The notes beneath the pieces are model-generated. The model had not been told where the DNA came from. It saw nothing but the letters and a program-made list of their open reading frames with translations, and ran no database searches. This document shows positions 58,041 to 64,000 of a stretch of DNA of 64,000 bases, in pieces. The stretch covers positions 3,578,510-3,642,509 of the forward strand of contig CM067310.1 of NCBI GenBank assembly GCA_034231615.1, given 5' to 3'. This DNA comes from Meghimatium bilineatum (lineage: Eukaryota; Mollusca; Gastropoda; Stylommatophora; Philomycidae). Numbering within the stretch: position 1 is the first letter of the stretch; every line of letters starts with the position of its first letter. The position numbers and the translations under genes were made by a program.

Positions 58041-59626
58041 AAAATATATTTCTAGTGATAAACTAAATACATTTATGAAATGTGTTGAAAATTTTGAAAA
58101 AGAAAATCAAAAAATAAATTTCTATTGATATTGATATCAACTATATACACTTATGACATGTGTTGAAAAGTTTGAAAATCCCAAAAATATATTTCTAATG
58201 ATAAACTAGATACATTTATGAGATGTGTTGAAAAGTTTGAAAAAGAAAATAATAAATATATTTCTAATGATAAACTAGATACATTTATGAAATGTGTTGA
58301 AAAGTTTAAAAAAGAAAATTAAAAAATATATTTCTAATGATAAACTATATACATTTATGAAATGTGTTGAAAAGTTTGAAAAAGTAAATAAAAAGATATA
58401 TTTCTAGTGATCATCTATAGGTAGATATATTTATGAGATGTGTTGAAAAGTTTGAAATAGAAAATAAAAAAATATATTTCTAATGATAAACTAGATACAT
58501 TTCTGAAATGTGTTGAAATGTTTCAAAATCAAAGAAATATTTTTCTAATGATAAACTAGATACATTTATGAAATGTGTTGAAAAGTTTGAAAAAGAAAAT
58601 TTAAAAAATATATTTCTAATGATAAACTATATACATTTATGAAATGTGTTGAAAAGTTTGAAAAAGTAAATAAAAAGATATATTTCTAGTGATCATCTAC
58701 AGGTAGATACACTTATGAAATGTGTTGAAAAGTTTGAAAATAAAAAAAATATTTTTCTAGTGATAAACTAGATACATTTATGAAATATGTTGAAAAGTTT
58801 GAACAAGAAAATAAAAAAAATATATTTCTAATGATAAACTATATACATTTATGAAATGTGTTGAAAAGTTTGAAAAAGAAAGTCAAAAAATATATTTCTA
58901 GTGATAAACTAGATACATTTATGAAATGTGTTGAAAAGTTTGAAAAAGAAAATTAAAAAAATATATTTCTAATGATAAACTATATACATTTATGAAATGT
59001 GTTGAAAAGTTTGAAAAAGTAAATAAAAAGATATATTTCTAGTGATCATCTACAGGTAGATACATTTATGAGATGTGTTGAAAAGATTGAAAAAGAAAAT
59101 TTAAAAATATATTTCTAATGAGAAACTACCGGTAGTTACATTTATGAGATGTGTTGAAAAGTTTGAAATAGAAAATAAAACAATATATTTCTAATGATAA
59201 ACTAGATACATTTCTGAAATGTGTTGAAATGTTTCAAAATCAAAGAAATATTTTTCTAATGATAAATTAGATACATTTATGAAATGTGTTGAAAAATTTC
59301 AAAAAGAAAATCACAAAATAAATTTCCATTGATAAACTATATACACTTATGAAATGTGTAGAAAAGTTTGAAAATCAAAAAAATATATTTCTAATGATAA
59401 ACTAGATATATTTATGAAATGTGTTGAAAAGTTTGGAAAAGAAAATTAAAAAATATATTTCTAGTGATAAACTATATACACTTATGAAATGTGTTGAAAA
59501 GTTTGAAAATAAAAAAAATATTTTTCTATTGATAAACGAGATACATTTATGAAATATGTTGGAAAGTTTGAACAAGAAAATCAAAAAATTATATTTCTAG
59601 TGTTAAACTAGATACATTTATAAAAT

Positions 59627-59860
59627 ATGTTGAAAAGTTTGAAAAAGAAAATCAAAAAATATATTTCGAGTGATAAACTAGATACATTTATGAAATATGT
59701 TGAAAAGTTTGAAAAAGAAAATAATTTGAATTTAAATATCTGTGAAGAATATAAAAATTCTACCTCCATTAAAACGAAGAAAAAGAAAGTCCCAGAAGAT
59801 TTAGAAAAAAGATTAAATGAAATAATTAATGTAGAAAAAAGTAAAATATATTTTTCTTAA
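59627..59860 (+). CDS. Hypothetical ORF bridging the last satellite units and unique sequence
   Basis: This is a 77-codon ORF. About the first 32 residues are the satellite peptide (KYISSDKLDTFMKYVEKF at about residues 11-28). The rest is non-repeated, hydrophilic and lysine-rich, with VPEDLEKRLNEIINVEKSK near the end. The first ATG is the one in the monomer core shifted out of its usual frame, so it is not a convincing start. The true reading may enter from further left or be dead. The last unit passes into the unique part without a frame break, as expected if the satellite grew from an internal repeat of a coding sequence. I do not recognise the protein. It could be the remnant of a host gene or of a mobile or virus-like element; expression is not shown. 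Confidence 0.35.
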   Translation: MLKSLKKKIKKYISSDKLDTFMKYVEKFEKENNLNLNICEEYKNSTSIKTKKKKVPEDLEKRLNEIINVEKSKIYFS

Positions 59861-59945
59861 AAAAAACGTCCAAATCATGAAATTATTGATATATGTGATA
59901 GAATATTAAATTATTTAGATGATTTAGAAAAAGGAAATATGCATG
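59861..59945 (+). other. AT-rich coding-like text, unidentified
   Basis: After the ORF, sequence of the same character continues, rich in Lys, Asp, Asn and Ile codons (for example HEIIDICDRILNYLDDLEK). It stops where base composition changes abruptly near 59946. I cannot assign it to a family. I treat it as part of a decayed locus split by later insertions. Confidence 0.35.
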
Positions 59946-60545
59946 TGGTTGCGTCTATGAGTCTCACCAATGGCCCACTAGACAAACCACCCATGCAACA
60001 GAAAACCTTAGGGAATGACATGCCATTATATTGAGGTTATCTTCTTAGAGAAGCTTCATGGTACGTCATCTATTCAATTGTGCATTTATTTTGTTGTTGA
60101 AATGTGTTTCATGTTTGCCTGAATATATATGTGGCTGGGAGGGAGCCAGAGATGTACTATGCAGCACTTGGGAGGAGGAAACTGACAGCACTGTTTTTTC
60201 CTATGGCTTAGACCCATCATAGAGGCACAGTGACTCAAGACGTGACAATCCTTTTGACTTGAACATTTGGTTGCATGCCTGGAGCAATAAAGAGGTTCGG
60301 CATAACTTGTAGTCAATTGATGGTGGGGAATGAGTACAGTGAACCCTATCTTGGCTACAATGGCTGGGAGCAGTGCATAGGTTGAAACCTACCTTCCTGG
60401 AGGTGTGATAGTTATTCTCTGGCTCTGTCCCTGGGTGGGCCAAAAATCCACATACTTCCCAGCAATATAATGCCATTTAATGGCATTAGGTCAAACGGCA
60501 TGATCCCATGGACCGCTGGATCAGCAACCAACCAACCATCCAGAA
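59946..60545. mobile_element. GC-richer unidentified insertion, probably a repeat element
   Basis: Base composition changes sharply to mixed-base sequence with CpG and GGGAGG-type stretches, then returns to AT-rich text after a CCAACCAACCATCC run near 60525-60541. The limits are judged by composition only. I found no exact flanking duplication and only a six-base terminal inversion (GGTTGC/GCAACC), so no class can be assigned. On the minus strand the sequence ATTTCAACAACAAAATAAA, complementary to about 60085-60103, resembles the simple tail of a retroposon. Two overlapping minus-strand ORFs (60086-60316 and 60201-60476) run through it but show no motif I know. Confidence 0.45.
60468..60488. 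repeat. Short perfect inverted repeat, 9-bp arms
   Basis: TAATGCCAT and ATGGCATTA are separated by TTA, giving a 9-bp perfect stem with a three-base loop. A related TGCCATTATATTG lies near 60021, inverted relative to the 60464-60476 segment with about one mismatch in 13. It may be structure within the inserted element; no function is evident. Confidence 0.5.
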
Positions 60546-60596
60546 AATATAAATAAAACATATTATTATACACTTGGAGAATTATGATTTATGCTT

Positions 60597-61262
60597 AAAA
60601 GTAGATATAATAGTGAAAAAGTAGATATAATAGGGAAAAAGTAGATATAATAGTGAAAAAGTAGATATAATAGGGAAAAAGTAGATATAATAGTGAAAAA
60701 GTAGATATAATAGGGAAAATAGATATAATAGGGTAGATATAATAGTGAAAAAGTAGATATAATAGTGAAAAAGTAGATATAATAGTGAAAAAGTAGATAT
60801 AATAGGGAAAAAATAGATATAATAGTGAAAAAGTAGATATAATAGGGAAAAAGTAGATATAATAGGGAAAATAGATATAATAGGGAAAAAGTAGATATAA
60901 TAGTGAAAAAGTAGATATAATAGTGAAAAAGTAGATATAATAGGAAAATAGATATAATAGTGAAAAAGTAGATATAATAGTGAAAAAGTAGATATAATAG
61001 GGAAAAAGTAGATATAATAGTGAAAAAGTAGATATAATAGGGAAAATAGATATAATAGGGAAAAAGTAGATATAATAGTGAAAAAGTAGATATAATAGGG
61101 AAAAAGTAGATATAATAGTGAAAAAGTAGATATAATAGGGAAAATGTAGATATAATAGTGAAAAAGTAGATATAATAGTGAAAAAGTAGATATAATAGGG
61201 GAAAAGTAGATATAATAGTGAAAAAGTAGATATAATAGTGAAAAAGTAGATATAATAGTGAA
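60597..61262 (+). repeat. 20-bp minisatellite, about 34 units
   Basis: The tandem unit is GTAGATATAATAGTGAAAAA, or the same with TAGGG in place of TAGTG. Several shorter units (ATAGATATAATAGGGAAA and similar) are interspersed. The two variants alternate irregularly rather than forming blocks, so slippage and unequal exchange have mixed them. The minus strand lacks stops in this unit and shows a 248-codon frame (60582-61328) of endlessly repeated Tyr/Ile/Phe/Leu/Ser residues. This is a by-product of a 20-bp repeat and not a gene. The array lies between the GC-richer insertion and renewed AT-rich coding-like text and is unrelated in unit length to the large satellite. Confidence 0.95.
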
Positions 61263-61477
61263 TACAGAATTTCTTGCTTTTGCTAAAGAAAAATTTAATA
61301 GATGTAAATCAACTAATAATGAATACATAAGATTTTATAGTATTTGTAATGATTATTCTATCTTATTAAACTGTAATTTATCATAATAGAGAAATTATGA
61401 AAAATTTACATGAAATAAAATAATAGGATGCCAGTCAACTAATTTGACCTCTATTTACTTTGTTATTCTCTTATAAA
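61263..61477 (+). other. AT-rich coding-like text, unidentified
   Basis: Immediately after the minisatellite the plus strand reads as plausible protein, including FLAFAKEKFNRC and EYIRFYSICNDYSILL, within about 61265-61380. The remainder to 61477 is AT-rich with no clear signal. I do not recognise the family. Treated as a fossil of a decayed locus. Confidence 0.3.
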
Positions 61478-61600
61478 ATGGATTTAAACGAATTAAAACT
61501 TTTAAGTGAAATGACTCCTGAAAATATGAATAATGCATATAAAACAAATATGATTATTAAATTGATAGATTGCGAAATGAATATATCAGGGAAAGAATAG
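61478..61600 (+). CDS. Small hypothetical ORF, 40 codons
   Basis: An ATG opens a 40-residue frame beginning MDLNELKLLSEMTPENMNNA and containing YKTNMIIKLID. The composition and amphipathic look resemble the other AT-rich coding-like fragments nearby. It ends at or inside the left side of a LINE fragment. Its last residues, from CEMN on, may belong to the LINE, since related LINE tails carry an E-M-N/R stretch ahead of the WFGH motif. No family recognised. Confidence 0.3.
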   Translation: MDLNELKLLSEMTPENMNNAYKTNMIIKLIDCEMNISGKE

Positions 61601-61903
61601 GTATAATATCTTGTACAGATTACATAGAGAGAGTACAGATCAAGTGGTTTGGCCACATTATGAGAATGCATCATGAAAAGTTGCCCTTACAAATCATATA
61701 ACCAAATGAGATCAGGGTACAAGGCCAGAGGAAGACCATGGAAAAGATGGATAGAAAACATCAGGGACATCCTTAACAGACACGGTCATAGCACAGCCGA
61801 GGCCACACATCTGGCTTTAGAACACAAGCTCAAGCTCCAATCACCCCTACGCTTAACTGCAAGAGTGGATCACAAACCACCTAGGGAAAGACAATAGACA
61901 ATA
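61601..61903 (+). mobile_element. 5'-truncated LINE fragment (C-terminal end of the reverse transcriptase ORF)
   Basis: The plus strand encodes the conserved region after the reverse transcriptase thumb of many LINE ORF2 proteins. It reads YIERVQIKWFGHIMRM from 61621, then, in a different frame, GYKARGRPWKRWIENIRDIL within the ORF 61673-61897, ending at a stop after PRERQ. Known LINEs have the order (Q)(L/I)(R/K)WFGH..RM, then GRP.KRW.(D/E)NIR, so the order and spacing fit, with one frame change between the two parts. The left boundary is unsure and could lie anywhere from 61572 to 61620. GATAGATT occurs at 61564-61571 and again at 61904-61911 and may be a target-site duplication, but at 8 bp it could be chance. 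Only the last part of the element was copied, as is common for 5'-truncated LINEs. Confidence 0.75.
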
Positions 61904-62445
61904 GATAGATTATTAAATTTATGAATATTAAAACCGAACAACCTAATTTATCACAAGATCAGATTTGTAGTAAATTAGGTATTTCTTATTCTACAATAAA
62001 AAAGAATAAGACAAGATTTAAATGTAAAATTTCCATATAAATATGATATTCCTTTTAAAAAGTAACAAGAATAAAAAATATTGAAATTAGTAATAAAGAA
62101 ACATTAAAAATAAATAAAGAAACAAGGAAATTAAAAGTTACAAAAATAAAAGAGAAAATTGGTAATGGAAGGGATAATAATAAATTATTTAACGTTAATA
62201 AAGCAATAGAAGAAGAAGTGTCAATAATTTATTGTTATATTTGATGTTGAGAATTTCATTCTCTAAAAGTGGAAGAACTAAAATTATTTGTTAACAAAAA
62301 TAAAAGTGATGAAATTAAAGAACAAATAAAAAAAAACTTGAAGAACAAAATTATAAAACAAAAGATTATTTATTAAAACAATATATTGTAAAAAATATGA
62401 TTAATAAAGAAGTTTTAAAAATAGTTGGTGAACAAATGATTGGGT
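61904..62445 (+). other. AT-rich coding-like text with a helix-turn-helix-like stretch
   Basis: Between the two LINE fragments the sequence returns to AT-rich, Lys/Asn/Ile/Glu-rich coding-like text. The clearest piece is a 39-residue frame at 61921-62040 with NLSQDQICSKLGISYSTIKK, which has the spacing of a helix-turn-helix (Q-I-C-x-K-L-G-I-S-x-S-T-I). Further pieces around 62260-62440 read EELKLFVNKNKSDEIKEQI and similar. The region is decayed and I cannot identify the family. A host gene, transposon or virus-like element are all possible, so it is treated as a fossil. Confidence 0.35.
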
Positions 62446-63003
62446 ATGAAGAAGAATTTTGCTATGTTGGATGAAGCTTTCAGAGATCTAGACCTGGGAG
62501 TAAACATCACCTATCGCATAGACGTAAAATTGTTCAACCTTCGGCGGCTTCGAGCAAAAACCAAAGTTAAATCACACACAATCAGGGATCTTCTATTTGC
62601 TGATGACTGTGCCCTAAATGCCAACTCTGAGGCTGATCTACAATGTATTATAGACAGATTCTCCAAAGCCTGTACCAACTTTGGGCTTACCATTAACACA
62701 GAGAAAACAGAAGTCATGTTACAACCAGCACTTGGCAAAAGTTATCTCGAGCCCTGCATAAAGGTAAATGGTGTAGCACTGAAAGTTGTGAATAGATTCA
62801 CATATCTAGGCAGTACGTTTACACAAAATGCCAACATTGATGATGAAGTGTATACAAGGATCGCCAAGGCAAGTAGCATTTTCGGCAGATTGTACGCAAA
62901 TGTTTGGCGTAGAAAAGGCATTAACCTACAGACTAAGCTGAAAGTTTACAGAGCAGTGGTACTTCCAGGGCTGCTATACGCTAGTGAAACATGGACTGTA
63001 TAG
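62440..63003 (+). pseudogene. LINE reverse transcriptase palm/thumb fragment
   Basis: An open frame of 187 codons; the first six residues come from the host target sequence, so the ATG is accidental. Visible reverse transcriptase features are LLFADDCAL at residues 51-59 (catalytic FADD, motif C), FGLTINTEKTEVM at 81-93 (motif D region), NRFTYLGSTF at 118-127 (motif E region), and a thumb-like segment ending LLYASETWTV. An active element would copy its own RNA at nicked chromosomal DNA; this piece lacks most of the enzyme. The frame ends where two bases appear to be missing relative to the expected TWTVYRRH, after which the text continues one frame over. Confidence 0.88.
62446..62458 (+). repeat. 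Target-site duplication, left copy
   Basis: ATGAAGAAGAATT here is repeated exactly at 63614-63626. The two copies bracket the LINE fragment precisely, with AT-rich coding-like text outside and LINE sequence inside. Confidence 0.8.
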
Positions 63004-63346
63004 ACGTCATGTGAAAAAACTCAATCATTTTCATACAAATTGTCTCAGAAAAGTTATGAACATCAGATGGCAAGACAAGATTCCAGATACCACTGTCTTT
63101 GATAGAGCTGGTATCCCAAGCATTGACACGATCCTGATGCAGACACAGATTCGTTGGGCAGGTCATTTGGTGCGTATGCCAGACCATCGTCTGCCAAAGA
63201 TACTTCTCTATGGTGAGCTAGAGAAGGGTATACGATCTCAAGGTGGCCAAACGAATCGCTACAAGGACTCGTTAAAGAACTCACTGAAAGCCTTTGAAAT
63301 AGACCACGATACATGGGAAGAACTTGCACAAAATAGATCTACATGA
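63001..63346 (+). pseudogene. LINE ORF2 continuation after a frameshift
   Basis: The reading frame is open from 62984, but homology starts at about 63000 with YRRHVKKLNHFHTNCLRKVM, followed by IRWQDKIPDTTVF, IRWAGHLVRMPDHRLPK, GELEKGIRSQGG and RYKDSLKNSLKAFEIDHDTW. This is the usual order downstream of the LINE thumb. It ends after AQNRST at a TGA where the family normally has a tryptophan codon, so this is probably a nonsense change. Confidence 0.88.
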
Positions 63347-63359
63347 CGTTCTAAAATAA

Positions 63360-63548
63360 AAAAAGAGCGCATCATCTTGTGAAAAGAAAAGAAATGCAGC
63401 AGCTCAACAGCGGAGAGCAGCTAGAAAGTCACGGATAGATCAAGATCCATCTACAGTCGTTATTCCATGTCCAAACTGTCCAAGGAATTTTACAGCTCGA
63501 ATGGGGCTCATTAGCCATCTACGAACTCATAATCAAGGACATAACTAA
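63360..63548 (+). pseudogene. LINE ORF2 C-terminus with C2H2 zinc finger
   Basis: A third frame carries a basic stretch (KKRNAAAQQRRAARKSR) followed by IPCPNCPRNFTARMGLISHL with RTH after it. The spacing is C-x2-C-x12-H-x3-H, a classical C2H2 finger, then NQGHN and a TAA stop at 63546-63548. A terminal zinc finger probably helps LINE proteins bind nucleic acid. All four metal ligands are intact. The frame differs from that of the preceding segment, so at least one further indel lies between 63346 and 63366. Confidence 0.85.
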
Positions 63549-63613
63549 AATTGAATTTTCAAAAGTGGATGTAACAAATGGTCATCATCACTTGTGATGG
63601 ACGAACAACAACA

Positions 63614-63626
63614 ATGAAGAAGAATT
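63614..63626 (+). repeat. Target-site duplication, right copy
   Basis: An exact repeat of ATGAAGAAGAATT from 62446-62458. It directly follows the GAACAACAACA tail of the LINE, marking the integration point. Confidence 0.8.
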
Positions 63627-63904
63627 AGAAAAAAAAAATGTTTAATGAATGAATATGAAACAATAATTGATGGTGATAAATTAATGAAATAATTCAGAAA
63701 TATAATAAAAAATATATCAAACAAATTGATCCTAGTAAAGTTACTTATAAAGATAAGAGTGCTTAAAAGATTATTATATAAATTAAACAACAAAATAAAA
63801 GAATTAGAAAAGTTGAAATAATAGTATAAATAATTACTGATAAAATATATATTTTTTATTCGTATTTTAAAATTATTTTTTTTTTAAATCTATTTCTTCA
63901 CATA
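63627..63904 (+). other. AT-rich coding-like text, then A/T-rich spacer
   Basis: Up to about 63820 the plus strand shows short lysine- and asparagine-rich readings such as NEYETIIDGDKL and KVTYKDK, of the same character as the text left of the LINE, so the LINE probably inserted into one older locus. From about 63830 the sequence is plain AT-rich with a run of ten T at 63876-63885. No family recognised. Confidence 0.3.
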
Positions 63905-64000
63905 TTTTTACCACCCATGTGTTGTCGGGCCCGAAAGGGGAGAAAAGAATAGCAACACTGTGTACCTTTCATACATGTCATACGAGGTGACTAAGGAGGT
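63905..64000. other. GC-richer sequence at the window edge, probably start of another repeat
   Basis: Composition rises abruptly at about 63911, with the 8-bp palindrome CGGGCCCG near 63928 followed by AAAGGGG and other mixed sequence to the window end. The T-run just before it could be the simple tail of an element lying on the minus strand. No coding motif can be read in 90 bases, so the class is unknown. Confidence 0.3.

Larger units (their letters stand above)
1..59722 (+). repeat. AT-rich megasatellite of 64/70/76-bp monomers, head to tail
   Basis: The stretch is built only of variants of one monomer, all in the same orientation. Each unit has an A-run followed by TATATTTCTAATGATAAACTA, a nearly invariant core ACATTTATGAAATGTGTTG, and an A-rich linker (AAAAGTTTGAAAAAGAAAAT). 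The common unit is 70 bp. A 76-bp class carries six extra bases (ACCGGT-like) after AAACT. A 64-bp class has lost six bases in the linker (AAGTTTCAAAATC). Recurrent variants are AAATG/AGATG, CTAATG/CTAGTG and TGTGTT/TATGTT. About 850-900 units fit. Position 1 is already inside the array, so its left end is not seen. The right end is where the last unit passes into non-repeated sequence near 59722. I see no foreign insertion anywhere in it. Read in one frame the unit gives a lysine-rich peptide, but A-run length changes break the frame every few units. Function is unknown; centromeric, heterochromatic or inert roles are all possible. Confidence 0.97.
62459..63613 (+). mobile_element. 5'-truncated LINE with reverse transcriptase end and C2H2 zinc finger
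   Basis: This is a 1155-bp insertion of the 3' part of a LINE. In order it holds the catalytic palm (FADD), motif D and E regions, thumb, the IRWAGHLVRM region, a basic stretch, a C2H2 zinc finger, a stop, a short 3' UTR and a tail GAACAACAACA. A 13-bp direct repeat, ATGAAGAAGAATT, flanks it. Endonuclease and finger regions are absent, so it was truncated at insertion. It is dead: the coding sequence lies in three successive frames. It differs clearly from the other LINE fragment at 61601-61903 (IRWAGHLVRM versus IKWFGHIMRM, different ends), so two families are represented. The clade cannot be fixed from this; the FADD box and C-terminal zinc finger occur in several metazoan LINE groups. Confidence 0.9.

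Noticed and set aside
1-59722. CRISPR-like direct repeats
   Set aside because: There are no unique spacers: the whole unit repeats, the DNA is eukaryotic in character, and no cas-like gene is present.
1-59722. A single giant repeat protein encoded by the array
   Set aside because: The 70-bp unit is not a multiple of three, and two of the three frames contain TAA or TGA in each unit, so no frame stays open beyond about four units.
1-59722. CENP-B box or a proven centromere
   Set aside because: I saw no sequence like the CENP-B box in this CpG-poor array. A tandem satellite alone does not show centromere function.
1-59722. Assembly expansion artefact
   Set aside because: Not excluded, but the blocks differ by real single-base and whole-unit changes rather than being exact copies, so most of the array is likely genuine. 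Only reads could settle the copy number.
60200-60320. tRNA-derived SINE (a B-box-like GGTTCGGC at about 60294)
   Set aside because: No matching A box at the expected distance and several mismatches in the B box; no tRNA-like fold was evident.
59946-60545. MITE with terminal inverted repeats
   Set aside because: Only six bases (GGTTGC/GCAACC) match at the presumed ends, and no flanking duplication was found.
60582-61328. 248-codon minus-strand ORF rich in Tyr, Ile, Phe, Leu
   Set aside because: It is produced entirely by the 20-bp minisatellite, whose complement lacks stop codons in every register. It would read as a 20-residue repeat regardless of function.
61471-61674. Minus-strand ORF over the left LINE fragment
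   Set aside because: Plus-strand LINE motif IKWFGHIMRM lies in the same stretch. The minus reading shows no known motif and overlaps the AT-rich text.
62511-63329. Minus-strand ORFs over the LINE (62511-62738, 62981-63187, 63063-63329)
   Set aside because: They are shadows of the plus-strand reverse transcriptase text, which carries the recognisable motifs.
63545-63793. Minus-strand 82-codon ORF right of the LINE
   Set aside because: Its hydrophobic Phe/Ile/Leu composition is the complement of A-rich, Lys/Asn-rich plus-strand text; it crosses the LINE boundary.

Overview
The window looks like nuclear DNA of an animal. The first 59.7 kb is one very AT-rich, head-to-tail satellite. The last 4.3 kb holds remains of two LINE retrotransposons, a 20-bp minisatellite and an unidentified GC-richer insertion, all set in AT-rich, lysine- and asparagine-rich decayed coding-like text. 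I see no rRNA, tRNA, CRISPR, operon structure or intact long gene. The two LINE fragments, one ending in a C2H2 zinc finger, fit an invertebrate such as a lophotrochozoan, but I cannot name the species.

Region 1 (1-59722) is a megasatellite of roughly 850-900 monomers, all on the same strand. The monomers fall into three length classes of about 64, 70 and 76 bp. It starts before the window and ends inside it. In one frame the monomer reads as a charged peptide with core KYISNDKLDTFMKCVEKF. The usual 70-bp length is not a multiple of three, so frames rotate and stops appear every two or three units. The short ORFs in the array are runs of two to four units that happen to stay in phase. The array is organised hierarchically, with higher-order periods near 1420, 688, 769, 686, 1625, 5808 (nested 911 and 1239) and 1457 bp. 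A 4-5 kb block at about 7-12 kb recurs at about 19.5-23.7 kb.

Region 2 (59723-64000) begins where the last satellite unit runs in frame into non-repeated coding-like sequence (ORF 59627-59860). Similar AT-rich text recurs between later insertions: a GC-richer unidentified element (about 59946-60545), a 20-bp minisatellite (60597-61262), a 5'-truncated LINE tail (about 61601-61903), and a second 5'-truncated LINE (62459-63613). The second LINE is flanked by a 13-bp target-site duplication and carries a reverse transcriptase palm/thumb segment and a zinc finger. GC-richer sequence starts again at about 63905 and runs off the window.

Nothing here can be shown to work as a gene set. The main interest is the origin of the satellite. 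Its in-frame 6-bp length classes and its junction with coding-like text suggest that it grew from an internal repeat of a protein-coding gene and then lost its frame through A-run slippage.
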